From NCBI GenBank assembly GCA_963693285.1, contig OY848918.1, positions 12,262,960 through 12,326,959 on the forward strand: DNA of 64,000 nt, read 5' to 3'. Below are positions 1-34,555 of this stretch, one piece after another; positions within the stretch are counted from its first letter, which is position 1; each line of letters opens with the position of its first letter. The position numbers and the translations under genes were made by a program. Below the pieces are notes generated by a model, which ran no database searches, was not told the origin of the DNA, and saw only the letters and a program-made list of their open reading frames with translations. The DNA is from Xestospongia muta (lineage: Eukaryota; Porifera; Demospongiae; Haplosclerida; Petrosiidae).

Positions 1-2107
1 CAAACTCACCACTAGTGGTGAAAACAGAGATGCGATGATTTTTATGTTCAGTAATGTACATAAAGTTCCCATTGATAATAATTGATTCGGGCAAGTAAAG
101 TTGTCCAGGACTCCACCCATAAGTACTAATCTGTGACAGAAATTGTCCATTAAGTGTGAACTTCTGGATACGATGATTCTTTGTATCTGTAACATATACA
201 AGGCCTTCGCTATCAATTGCAATGTGATTTGGTTCATAAAACTGTCCCTTGCCTGGACCATATGTGCCAAACATATGAGAGAAGGTAAAATCAGGGTTCA
301 AGACTTGAACTCGATGATTATACAGGTCAGCGATATAGATCTGCTGAGTTAATGGAGATATAGTAATACCCAAAGGCTGATTGAATTCGCATTCTTCTGT
401 ACCTTTAATACCCACAGATTTAACGAGCATTCCGTCTATAGTTATCTTCTGAATCTTATGGCCATCAGTAACTATAAGTGGTTGTCTGATGTAACAGCTA
501 CACCACGAGGATAAGTAATTTTAACCTTGTCATTTTCACCTTTCTGATCAAAAGAGTAAATCTTTCTTCCATCTTTATCAAGGATAGTAAGACAGTTGTA
601 GTAATTGTCAGTTATTATTATCCACTTGTCCTTTGTCACAGCAATTCCCCAGGGACGGTAAACTTTAGGTATAATACGTACTGGAGTGATGTTGTCTAGA
701 TAAGGATTGAATGGAAGAACTATTGGGATACTACTAAAGTCAATGTTGTCAATTTGGACTCGTAGTTGATGTGGACCATGAGAAGTGGGGCTACAATCTA
801 TCATGTATATTCCAGGCTGAGTTGTGGTTTTAACCTTGGTTGTGATAGGGCCAGGAATTGTATCAGACACTATACTACAGCTAAGAGATTGAAGTGGAAC
901 TTCAAGAAAAGATCCTGGAAAGCTGGAAGACTTGATAGACAGTGGAAATGAAACAACTGTTTGGTCAATAGAGACATCGTGAGGTTGGACTTCAGAGATT
1001 TTGAATTTATATTCAATAGCTGGTGAGAAGAATGTGATACTTCCAAGGTTATGTAAGGTGGTAGATACTTCCAAGTTCTCATGAAATTTAACATTGGTCT
1101 TTTCTTCTGGAATGAAGTCGTCAACATTGATTTGTTTGATCAAGTGGTTCATGCGAGTCATTAAATGTTTCTTGTGCTTCAGAACTTGTTGATAGCCTTG
1201 TTCACAATCATGTACATTAAGTGTAGAATCTACAAACTGTTTAGTATCGTTGAGCTGACCCAGCCTCCTTGTGGCTGCTGTTTTCTGATTAACCAACACC
1301 TTAACTTTATTTTCAGTAATTACATCAACTTGTCTAGTAAGTTCTTTTTCAGAGTCTCTGATAACTCTGATAAATGTTTCTGCCATCATATGTATTTCAT
1401 CTTTTGTTGTCTTTCCTTGCTCTTTGATCTTGCTTTCTCGATCCGTGAGCTTAGCCAAGGAACTAGAAACAGAAGCAACTAGTTCTCCAATAGTTTTCAA
1501 TTTATTCTCTACCTCTGAGCGATGTTTAGGGTAGCTTTGAGCGATCAAGTTAATGTCGTGGTCTCTATGATCACTTACCACACAGTTATTGCAGATAAGT
1601 TCATCGCATCTTTCACAGAACATTTCTAGAGGCTTCTTATGACTTGAACATTTCATAGTTGTGTCCTGCTGATTTGGAAGAACTTGTGAAGCTGTTATCA
1701 TGTAAAAATACATGATCTCATGAGTATCATGTGATTGGATACAATATTTACAAAGAAATATGTGACACTCTTTACAAATTCCTTTACAAACGTTTCTGTG
1801 GTTCTGCTTGTTTCGTCTCCTTCTTTAAACGATTATAAATGTCCTTAAGATTGTTTTTGTTAGTATCTGGAAGGAAGACACTCCCTCCTAGACCATCTGG
1901 ATTAGGTAACTCTGCAGCTGTGTGACATGTAAGGCAATAAATGAACGTATTCTTATCTTCTTCCTTATCTATGGGTAGAGTTTCCAAGCAATGTTGACAA
2001 AAAGAGTGCTGACATGGTAAGATTCTAGGATTGGTAAAAATGTCACGACATATAGGACAAGTGAGTTGTATCTTTAGCCTCTCCAAAGCAGACAAGGAAG
2101 TCGCCAT
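1..2107 (-). pseudogene. TRIM-NHL type RING/B-box protein, frameshifted, 3' end outside window
   Basis: Reading leftward from ATG at 2107: a RING finger (CPIC, then CQHSFCQHC), a B-box 1 (CKGICKECHIFLCKYC, about 1715-1795), a B-box 2 (CSSHKKPLEMFCERC, about 1540-1670), a coiled coil (about 1090-1540), a filamin-like immunoglobulin segment (about 700-1090) and NHL repeats continuing to position 1 (NHRIQKF, NHRISVF). This is the order of TRIM2/3/71-type E3 ubiquitin ligases, in which NHL repeats bind RNA or protein. Two single-base frame breaks interrupt it. Near 1784-1800 the RING frame hits a stop while B-box 1 continues in another frame. Near 475-480 the NHL frame ends at NHL-stop and resumes one base over as IVTDGHKIQKI. 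Neither break lies in a long homopolymer. I see no intron that repairs them, so this is a recent pseudogene or an assembly with two errors. Its start lies about 130 bp beyond the end of the dynein-like gene on the same strand. Confidence 0.7.
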
Positions 2108-2240
2108 GAACGCACAAAATGTGTAGGAGTTAATAATTTGTAATAATAATTATTATAATTAATATAATTTGAATATAAGCTACAAAATAATCCAATCTAA
2201 ATTTTGGTTTGTTATTGTTCCAAGTATTATAATACAGTAT

Positions 2241-24306
<22,066 letters not shown>

Positions 24307-24597
24307 ATCACTAACTCGTAATATCTAGTAGTACATCAATCTTTGATAATACACTGCTTAGTGTACGCTTATAAAATGGAGCCACGCTGAGAGGTTTTAT
24401 AACAGCCTACTATTTTTGAACCAAATGAATTTTTGTATCATGCACAAAGGGGCTGGATGTTTGGTTGCCTAGAGCGATATGGGTGTGGTCATAATCACGT
24501 GATATAACACGTGTATCCAAGGCAACTAATAAACAATTTGCTGTAAGCACAATATCTCATTTTAATTTGAGCCTAGGGGACTACATTGATTTTATTT
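24307..24597. promoter_or_regulatory. Divergent promoter between the dynein-like gene and IFT46
   Basis: About 290 bp separates the two start codons, which face away from each other. It contains an X-box-like site (24513-24526), a lone GTTGCC half-site (24464-24469) and two CACGTG-type E-box cores (about 24496-24513). A shared promoter is inferred from spacing and the cilium-related pairing; no transcription start can be read from the DNA. Confidence 0.6.
24513..24526 (+). promoter_or_regulatory. Candidate RFX X-box
   Basis: GTATCC AA GGCAAC compared with the consensus GTNRCC N0-3 RGYAAC: the second half-site is perfect, the spacer length fits, and one base of the first half-site deviates (T for R). 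RFX factors bind X-boxes upstream of many ciliary genes. It lies 72 bp before the IFT46 start codon and about 207 bp before the dynein-like start. Confidence 0.5.
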
Positions 24598-27055
24598 ATG
24601 GCGTTGGATCCAGGAAAAGTAAGTTTAATACGAGAATCATAGATTTAGAGAGTATGTTTTATTATTTAACATTTATAAAGGAAAGATAAGATCTGTTAAA
24701 AGGGGTGTGGTTTTTGTATTATCTCTTATATTAGGTAAAGGTGGTTCATAACCAACCCTATGATGAGAGTGTTGAAGTGAGTGATGCTGAGGAAATAGCT
24801 AGTAATAATCCTACACCAAGAACAGTACAACAGACAGGTATAGATGAATGGATGGATGAATAGATAGAAAATAGATGTGTCGATATATGCAAAAATGGAT
24901 GGATAGATAAATTAATGGATGGATATAAAAAGTCAAAAGAGATTATTAATAAATAGATTGAGGGGTTAAAATTGATATCAATTGAATTACTTTTCTCATA
25001 TAATATTATAGAGGCATACTATTCTGATCAATATCATACAACACAATCCAATGTAACTAAAGGAGATATACCATTAGATGGAGGTGGTCAGAGAGGGAGA
25101 CAACAAGGTAACATGATATATGAGGAAGAAGAAGAAGAAGAGGAAGAAAGCAATGAAGGAGAGAGTGAGGAAGAGGAAGATGATGGACCACCTCAATTAC
25201 TCCAACCGTTGACAGGGTAAGTGATAAGACCTACAATGGTATTACTATATGGTGTAGTGGGATGCCACGATATTGGACCCTTTAATGTTCTCTCTCTCTC
25301 TCTCTCTCTCATTATAGTGGCTATGATCCATCTGAATATGATCATCTTCAAGTATCCAAGGAGATCAAGGACTTGTTTGGGTACATTACAAGATATACTC
25401 CTCAAAATATTGAATTAGAGTGTTGTCTCAAGCCATTTGTACCTGAATATGTACCAGCTATAGGAGACATTGATGCCTTCATCAAAGTATGCTGAAATAA
25501 ATCTTATCAAAATCATTAATTTTAATACATGTATTAAGAGGATTTTGATCATATTAAAAGAGATAGTTGTAGTGTTATACATGTAGGTTCAAAGACATGT
25601 TGTCCCTGTGACTACTAATTACCTAATCTTTACCATTAGTGCTAAGCATTTTGTGTAGAGGATTTAATCCCCATTGAGTCTAAGGATGTTATAACCCACT
25701 TCTTTATACTTGTCATCTATTTTCTATGATATCTTGCTGTGCTATTCTAGGTAACTCGTCCTGATGGTAAACCAGAGAAGTTAGGTCTGACAATACTTGA
25801 TGAACCATCCTCTAAACAATCTGATCCAAATGTACTTGACTTACAATTGAGAACTCATGCCAAACAATCTTTAGAGAAACCTGCTGTAAGTATAGGGAGA
25901 GAGGGAGGGTAGAATAGGGTATAGTGATGAACGAAGGATAATAACATATTATGTAATACTAATACACTATAAATTATATATATAAAACTATACTAATAAT
26001 AATACTAGTTATTTTATATATCTTTATTTTAGCCTGTCTATAATATTCAAGATCCAAAGACAAACAGTAAAGCCTTAGACAGTTGGATTGAGAACATCAA
26101 GTACATTAGTACAATTTAATATTACACTATTATACTAATATTATTATATAGGGAACTTCACAGACAGAAACCAGCTACTAATGTACATTATACAAGGTCA
26201 GTTACTTGGTAGTGACATCATAGCTGTATATGGATAGCTAATACGCTTATTATTAATTAATTAATTATTCATACTTACTTAATGGTTTTTGTTCAAATAA
26301 TACTGTTCAAAAATCTAGTAAGATCCGTTTTGACAATTTTACAAGTTTGCTAGACTGAATTAATACTACCAATACATTCTATTGTATTTTGTGGATTAAT
26401 GGATTGTTTATTTCAATGTATTAAACATGGATTGTAAAAACTATTAGATTAGACAACGTTAGTAATTAAGGAAAACCTTTCGCCATTGTATTATGTCCTC
26501 GTACATTTATATGACATTGTGTGTGTGCTTATTGTATATAGTGTTGACTCACATGTATGGTATTCTCCTCCCTTTGTTTTAGAAATATGCCTGACATAGA
26601 AACACTTATGCAAGAATGGCCTCCTGAATTTGAAGAAGTACTAAAAGAGGTACTATAGCTTAACTAGTTATATTATACTATTAATATACTCATATAGGTG
26701 GGTCTACCAAGTGCTGATTTAGACTGTGACATCAAACAATATGTTGACTTACTTTGTAGTAAGTACACACATCACTTCATATTAAATAATAGAGCAATAA
26801 GAATGATTATGGGACCAAATGTGAACTTATTACTTTGCTTCTCACAACTCCATATTATGTTACATTTCTGGGTTAATATCTTCCATGTCTGTACCTATGG
26901 TATTGTTTATACTTTCTACAGGTCTATTGGATATCCCAGTACGTGGTAACAGGATTCATTCACTGCATGTTCTCTTCTCTCTCTTCATGGAGTTCAAAAA
27001 CTCACAACATTTCAACACATTACCTACTACTAATACTGATGATAATAATGATTGA
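24598..27055 (+). CDS. IFT46: Intraflagellar transport protein 46
   Basis: Ten exons that splice exactly in frame to 335 aa: 24598-24618, 24735-24837, 25012-25216, 25318-25486, 25751-25885, 26033-26100, 26152-26196, 26583-26649, 26698-26758, 26922-27055. The N-terminus is acidic and low-complexity, as in other IFT46 proteins. The conserved core follows: GYDPSEYDHLQVSKEIKDLF, VPAIGDIDAFIKVTRPDGKP, LTILDEPSSKQSDP, VHYTRNMPDIETLMQEWPPE, DIPVRGNRIHSLHVLFSLF. IFT46 is a subunit of the IFT-B complex, needed for anterograde transport in cilia, and in Chlamydomonas links outer-arm dynein cargo. The gene looks intact and stands head-to-head with the dynein-like gene. A rearranged duplicate covering exon 2 to intron 7 lies at 34.1-38.4 kb. 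Confidence 0.95.
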
Positions 27056-27974
27056 TTCAATGTCTTTATTATATTAAGTATTATGGTCAAAATGTTTAAA
27101 GGTTGTCCCATCTATACAAAGTAAAGGGTTGTTGTGCTCCGCCCAAGTACAGATGAATGCTATTAACCCCATATAATGCACAAGTGTAGTGCCTAGATGG
27201 TTGATTCCAAATTTGATGCTTACCTTAAGGCTTTTCAAGCTCGATCCACTTCTCTTGATGTTTGAGTTATTAAACAAAAATTCACGTTCATATTTACTTG
27301 GTTTGCCTTCACTGACAAAATGGATAATTAACCTATTTACTGAACACATACACCTAGGAGAACATTGAGAGCAATCAATAGGGATAACATGATAACTGAA
27401 TTAAAGGCTCGTTTTGGTGAAAACACCATTTCCCTAGGCTTATAAAGCAAAACAAAATTATCTTGTTGTCTCCTTTAATCCTGTATGTATATATATCATG
27501 TATATGTATGTATTTTATCAAATGTTGTTGCCTTTTTTTTTGATCAAAGAAAAGTATTGAACCTTTCTTCATTAATTTCACAATCAGCAATAACTTGTTG
27601 GCAACAAGAGTTAGCATTGGAAGAAGTAAGCATTGTATGCTGTTTTTATTACTAATAATATTAATATGTTGATTGACAGTTATGTATTCATATAGTGGTC
27701 AGAGTGTTGAAGATCCTGTTTAATGGATATCTTATTAATTAGACACAATAATTTTATTGATGCTAAACCTGTGGACAAAGACTGTCATCATGGAATTGAT
27801 AATAAGGCAGCCCTCCAGAACACACATGTACACGTCCTTTTCAAAATTGTCATTGGAAAGTAATTATAAAGTTAAAACATTGTGTTGTTATTACTTTTTA
27901 TAGACATGCATGCAACCTAAACAACCACTGATGAAGTGGTTCAAACAATCAATCTATTTAATTCTCAACAATTG
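27056..27974. other. Intergenic, no gene recognised
   Basis: AT-rich DNA after IFT46. Short open frames on both strands show no family signature or splice support. No death-fold exon belonging to the NLR pseudogene downstream was found here. Confidence 0.6.
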
Positions 27975-27995
27975 GTATATAGATCGATCGATCGA

Positions 27996-28049
<54 letters not shown>

Positions 28050-29157
28050 TCGATCGATCGATCGATCTATATATATATAGATCGATCGATCGATCTATAT
28101 ATATATATATATATATAGATCGATCGATCGATCGATCTATATATATATATATATAGATCGATCGATCGATCGATCTATATATATATAGATCGATCGATCG
28201 ATCGATCTATATATATATATATATATAGATCGATCGATCGATCGATCTATATATATATATATATATATATAGATCGATCGATCGATCGATCTATATATAT
28301 ATATATATATATAGATCGATCGATCGATCGATCTATATATATATATATATATAGATCGATCGATCGATCGATCTATATATATATAGATCGATCGATCGAT
28401 CGATCTATATATATATATATATATAGATCGATCGATCGATCGATCTATATATATATATATATATATATAGATCGATCGATCGATCGATCTATATATATAT
28501 ATATATATAGATCGATCGATCGATCGATCTATATATATATAGATCGATCGATCGATCGATCTATATATATATATATATAGATCGATCGATCGATCGATCT
28601 ATATATATATATATATATATAGATCGATCGATCGATCGATCTACATATATATATATATATAGATCGATCGATCGATCGATCTATATATATATAGATCGAT
28701 CGATCGATCGATCTATATATATATATATATATAGATCGATCGATCGATCGATCTATATATATATAGATCGATCGATCGATCGATCTATATATATATATAT
28801 ATATATAGATCGATCGATCGATCGATCTATATATATATATATATATAGATCGATCGATCGATCGATCTATATATATATATATATATATATATATAGATCG
28901 ATCGATCGATCGATCTATATATATATATATATATATATATAGATCGATCGATCGATCGATCTATATATATATATATATATAGATCGATCGATCGATCTAT
29001 ATATATATATATATATATATATAGATCGATCGATCGATCGATCTATATATATATATATATAGATCGATCTATATATATATATATATATAGATCGATCTAT
29101 ATATATATATATATATAGATCGATCTATATATATATATATATAGATCGATCGATCTG
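27975..29157. repeat. Palindromic GATC/TATA satellite
   Basis: About thirty units of roughly 30-45 bp, each a run of GATC (usually four copies) joined by ctatatatatag spacers of varying TA number. Every unit is its own reverse complement, so the array could fold into many cruciforms. One unit carries ctacat in place of ctatat (about 28641). The last units shorten to a single or double GATC (from about 29060). The array sits just before the first visible exon of the NLR pseudogene. Confidence 0.95.
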
Positions 29158-29184
29158 ATTTTGCTACTTAATTATCTGTTTTAG

Positions 29185-32100
29185 GTGAAGGCAAAAATGA
29201 CTATGAAGCTCAAAGGATGTCATCGATAAAAACAACACTTCAACAATGTGATCAGCAAAGTTTCCCAGATCTTCAACCAATATATGGCCAATATATTTCT
29301 CCTTCTAAGATGGTGGGACAGTTGAATCCAAATAATCCCTCTTCACAAATATTTGATAAATTCTATGATAAAATCGTTACAATCATTAGCCAAGACAAAA
29401 ATCTGAGCAATCGTTTCATGGAAAGTTTAAATGCAAAGTTTTTTTACCTACCACATTAAGGAAACAGTCTTATTGGGATCTATTGCCTTGTCTAACCATC
29501 AAGAATAAAGCAATAGTTGAATCTGTTAGTACTTTTATTAGCAGAACCAGAACTCCTAATAAGTCACTTTGTTGCAGCTTTGTGAATTTACTAGAACAAT
29601 TACCTGAACTGAAACCAGTAGCTGAAGAAATTAGACAAAAAGGTTAATATTTACACATTCTATTTTGTGTCTCATCATTTTGTTTCTTCCTCCATAGCAT
29701 CATCACATGGAAATATAGTCACAATGGATCCAATAACGAAAGCTAGTGAAGAACATACTAAACATCTTATCATGCTAACAGAATCTAGCTTTTCAGGTAA
29801 GGAAGTAGTTTATATGTCTGTATGTTTGTCCCACCAAGTTAAACAGCTAAAACCATGTACTATGTAGCTATCAAAGTTCCCCACAAGCTGTTGTAACTCT
29901 TGCCTCAGTGTGTGGGCAAGCATTGCAGTACTTGCTTTGGCGTTTGTGTTTTTGTGTATCTGTGTTCCTAAACCATAGACAATATGATAAAGTTGGTCAC
30001 TTCAAAAAATTACTATGTGTATAAAATGCAAATATCTACATTTAAAATATGGGAAATGTTTAAAAATGTTTTGTTCTCAAGTCACAGCAATTTAATATAT
30101 CTTGTTCTGACATAGATAATAGAGTAAATTTCATTTCATTAGTCAATGATAAAATTTATGAGGTGAAGTTTAAGGCATAATACAAGTGTTTCTGTTTGAA
30201 ACCACCTCTCAATGAGTATGAAAGAGACTGGCCTTAAAATGATTATGACCATACTTAAAGCAGGAGTGCATTATAAGAAAATTGACAAAAAGAGGAAGAA
30301 GTACCCACACAATTATAATTAAAATGCCAAGTTGAGCTCAAGGAAATAGTGTTAGTGATTGATTGATAAGTTATTAATATTATTGTTATGAGTGAAGCCA
30401 CATATTAGTGTAAAATAAATAATTTGCTTCATAGCACACTCTTCTTTGTGTTATAAATTTTGTTTTATGTGTTAAGAAAGCCTTTGTTATGTTATCATAA
30501 TCAATACTATGAATTGCTGAGGCCTTTTTATCACCATTATATAAATCACCTGACTGGTATTTTAATCAATAGTGTAGGAGTTTTCTTAATCAACTATCTC
30601 TACTTTGAATTTTTAAATGAATTTCATGTGTCTTTTACCATTGTTTTCAATACTGATTGTAGCATGTGGGTTTATGTCAATAACAATGCCATTAATAAAA
30701 ATGTGATTGAAATTCCATCTGGTTTGAATTTATTGATGTGAATATTGTATTTTTTATTATAGATGAGCACAATGGAATGGAATTGCAAGAATTTTCTCCT
30801 GGTAATCATATTAAAAATTATGCCCGACGTTTATAGAATATTTATAAACATTGGCATCCTGATCCAAAGTGGTCTCCGGCAAAAATTAAAATATTTGTTG
30901 ATTTAGCAATTATTGAAAGTTCTTTGGACTATGATGATGAGTTTTCTCGCTCTACTCTTCATGGCTCCATAGATAATATATGTAAAAGAAAGAGATCTAT
31001 ATCACTTGATGATCTTTGCAAAATTCCTTGTGGTTCATCAATACTTATAGAGGGTGCTCCAGGTATTGGTAAGTCTGTGTTAGCATTTGAATTATGTCGT
31101 CAATGGTTCAAAAAAGAAGAAACTCTTCAACATTACTCACTGCTGTTACTACTCCGGTTAAGAGATAAAAATGTGCAAAACAAGTTGTCATCTGTTGATG
31201 AATTATTGGGATGTTTCCTGTGTTCTCAATCATGGAAGCAACAAGCCATTCAAGATATTATTGATAACAGTGGTGAGGGTGTGATGATTATTCTGGATGG
31301 TTATGATGAACTTCCTGATGAAGTACTAAATAATGGTGATATTATAGATCAGATCATACAAAGTCTTCCGCTAGCAACAGTTATTGTCACTAGTCGTCCT
31401 TCTGTTAAACGTCGACTGACACAGACTATTAATTTCACACACCATATTGAGGTACTTGGATTCACTGAAGATAGTAGAACTGAATATATATCCAAATTCT
31501 TCAAAGGCGACAAGATATTAAATGAAAAGTTTCATCAATATATACAACGCTTTCCTAAATTCAAGGAATTTCTCTATGTTCCCATTAATCTTGTTATTAT
31601 ATTAGATGTATTTCAGCATTCTCTTGTTGATAGTAGCACATTTTGTCTACCAGAAACTATGACGGAGCTTTATGACACTTTAGTACGAATGTTGATATAT
31701 CGACATTTAAAAGATACTAATGATGTCAACTTTCAACATTTGAAAGAGTTACCACAACCAGCATTGTCTACATTCCACAATCTTTGTAAGCTTGCATATG
31801 ATGGCATTTGTAACAAGCAACAATTAGTTTTCTATCATCAGGAAAGCTTTGAGACACTAGGCTTAATGCAAAAGGAATCACAGATGCTTCCAAATGAAGG
31901 TGGTGATGTGTTTGTTTATAGTTTTCTTCATTTGACTATTCAAGAGTTTCTAGCAGCATATCATGTACATGAAAACCGGAAGGAGGTTCATAGGCTTTTC
32001 AGTAGATGCAACTATGTGCCTAAATTTGCTATTATGATGCGCTTTTTAGCTGGTTTAACAAAGCTGGAATCAGCACACTTTCCTATTTATGATAAATTAT

Positions 32101-33244
32101 ACAACTGTAACATTTTCCATCAGTTTTTTGAAGCAAAAAATGACAAACTTACCTCCAAGCTTTTAAGCAAAAAATGCTCTTTGAAAATAGCACGTCTGTT
32201 ACCAATTCCTACTCCACTGGATATGTACATGATAGGACGTTGTATTGCTTTGGGTCAATGTTGTTGGAAGCTTGGTTTTACATTACGTGGTATAGATAAT
32301 GAACATTTAGAGATGTTTACATCTGGCTTGAATTCTATTGGTGAAGTTAAAGGTCAAATTGTGCATCTTGGTTTTTCATTGAATCCACTTGGCAATAAAG
32401 GTTCAAGCTGTTTTTTAAAATTACCAGAATTTATTCTAAACAATGTAGTCCGTCTTTTTTTACGAGGTGTTGAAGTTGATGTTAACTATTTGAATGATTT
32501 AATATCAGCAACACCAAACCTTACTAATTTGAAAATGTTTCTTTTTCATGATAATAATTTCAAAGAAGGTGAACAGAAGTGCTTTATTAAAGCTCTCTGC
32601 TCTTCTAAATTCCTTGAACATGTTTCATTCTCTACACTTAATCCAGATGAGTGTCTGACTCTGTTAACTAGTTCAAACACTCTTCACACAACAGAGCTTT
32701 ACCAGCTTCCATCTCTTAGTATTGAAGCTGTTATGGAATGCTTATCAGCAAGTAAAGCACTTAAAACTCTTCAAATTCATCAGAGTGAAGTCAAAGCTGA
32801 CTTCATTGATGACCTCCCCACAATTTTACCTTCCTCTCATCTTAAATCACTTGAGTTTATTAATTGCGCTATAGACTCTGTTACATTTCGTATTATAGCT
32901 GATGCAGTGATGAGGACCCCATCATTGAGAAACTAAACCTCAGTGATAATCTAATAGATGATGAAGGTGGACATTATCTTGCTGATATGATACACTCACT
33001 GACTGGAATGGAGTCTTCAAAACAGCCAGATATGATTCACCAACTCAATGAAGTATATCTTGATCACAACCCCTTTACCAGCCGAACTATTTGGAGGGTT
33101 ATGGATAAACTTATATTATGTCATCCAAGATCACTTTTGAAGATTCATTTTTCTTTGGGATGGAAGGATTACATAAAGTCACTTCCTACTTATCGTCAAG
33201 TTAAAAAGCGTCTTCATTTTGAAAGAAAAGATGACTATAACTAA
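29185..33244 (+). pseudogene. NACHT-LRR (NLR) pseudogene, 5' exon(s) not found
   Basis: Visible exons are 29185-29642 (CARD-like, SSQIFDKFYDKIVTIISQD), 29698-29796 (linker) and 30763-33244 (NACHT plus LRR), all with phase-1 junctions. NACHT motifs are good: Walker A GAPGIGKS (about 31051-31075), Walker B IILDGYDELP, then LRR-like repeats ending KRLHFERKDDYN. Three lesions are seen. One T is missing in a T run near 29440. A TAG sits in frame at 30834-30836 (ARRL-stop-NIYKHW). One G is missing near 32928, which cuts the last LRRs (SLRN-stop where the sister gene reads SLEKLNLSDN). A DEATH or other N-terminal exon expected upstream is not visible; the satellite occupies that place. The two indels are in short homopolymers and could be sequencing errors, but the nonsense codon is harder to explain that way. 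Confidence 0.8.
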
Positions 33245-34107
33245 TTTATCCAAACCAGTGTATCTTTTATTTTATTTTTTTAAATATGTCAAATTTGAAG
33301 CTGAAGTAGTTATTTGTCTATTGTAATAAATCTATATTGCAATATATATATTATATTTTAAACCTTTAAGCTGCACCATGTGCCTCAATCTGTGTCCTCA
33401 TTAAAGTTTGAAAGTTTGAGATGTAACTAATTCTGAGTTATAATGCATGTGTAAAGCAATCATTTGATAATAAACATCATGCCATTTTTATTACTAATGT
33501 ACCACTGTTCATGTGGCTAATTGATAGAACTATAGAACTTTAATTTTGTTTATTTTTAGAGAAGATGCTGGGCCAGGGCTGTTGCTATGGAATTCATACT
33601 TCACAAGCATATATGTCTATGCTCTTGTATTATTATAGAATTTGTTATATTATACATAAATTGTCATTCTAATTATTATATTCAAAATGATATATATGTT
33701 GTTAATACGTTTAAATGTATTTTAAGAAGGATTCAAGCAACCACGAATCAGTTAAAACAAAGTCAATGCAAAATGTTGAAGCAAAGGCATCAACATGTGA
33801 TGGTAAACTACTCATTGAAGGTTTCATGTATTTTGTGATAGTAATATTAACATGTGATTTGTATATTAATATAGATAAGTTAAGCCTAACACTCTTTCCT
33901 ATGTATATACATTGATATGCAACAGATGTAGATAAAACTTTAAAATTATACTCACTGGTAAAATATATATTACCAGCAGTCTGTAAATTCAAAGCTAAAG
34001 TCAAGAAAATCATCCAAGGCCAGATCAAGGTATTTATATCATAGTATTTGTATGTAGTATATGGGCTATATATATTTAGTTATCAGTCAATGACTTTATT
34101 TGATTTA
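33245..34107 (+). other. Intergenic, possible exon remnants only
   Basis: No clear gene. A stretch around 33720-33825 and another at about 33926-34029 (KTLKLYSLVKYILPAVCKF) have open frames bordered by plausible splice signals, but I recognise no family, and they may be chance or transposon debris. Confidence 0.35.
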
Positions 34108-34513
34108 AGCTAGTAATAATCCTTTATACTAAGAACAGTACGTACAACAGACAGGTATAGATGGATGAATAGATAGATAATGGATGTGTCGATATGTGCA
34201 AAAATGGATGGATAGACAAATTAATGGATGGATATAAAAAGTCAAAAGAGATTATTAATAAATAGATTGAGAGGTTAAAATTGATATCAATCAAATCACT
34301 TTTCTCATATAATATTATAGAGGCATACTATTCTGATCAATACCATACAACACAATCCAATATAACTAAAGGAGATATACCATTAGGTGGAGGTGGTCAG
34401 AGAGGGAGACAACAAGGTAACATGATATATGAGGAAGAAAGCAATGAAGGAGAGAGCGAGGAAGAGGAAGAACAAGATGGACCATCCCAAATACAACAAA
34501 TATTGAGAGGGTA
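34108..34513 (+). pseudogene. IFT46 duplicate, 5' part (exons 2-3)
   Basis: 34108-34155 matches the end of IFT46 exon 2 and 34320-34511 matches exon 3 (EAYYSDQYHTTQSN, GDIPLGGGGQRGRQQGNM), including the intervening ATGG-rich intron, at high identity. Intron 3 starts normally, but after about 34555 the sequence switches to transposase. The rest of the copy lies inverted at 35.76-38.42 kb. Confidence 0.85.
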
Positions 34514-34555
34514 AGTAATAATAGACCTACATGAAGTACAATTGTATTACTATAT

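Noticed and set aside
27975..29157. Regular repeat-spacer look resembling a CRISPR array
   Set aside because: The spacers are only TA dinucleotides of varying length and the context is a eukaryotic intron-rich genome; it is a satellite.
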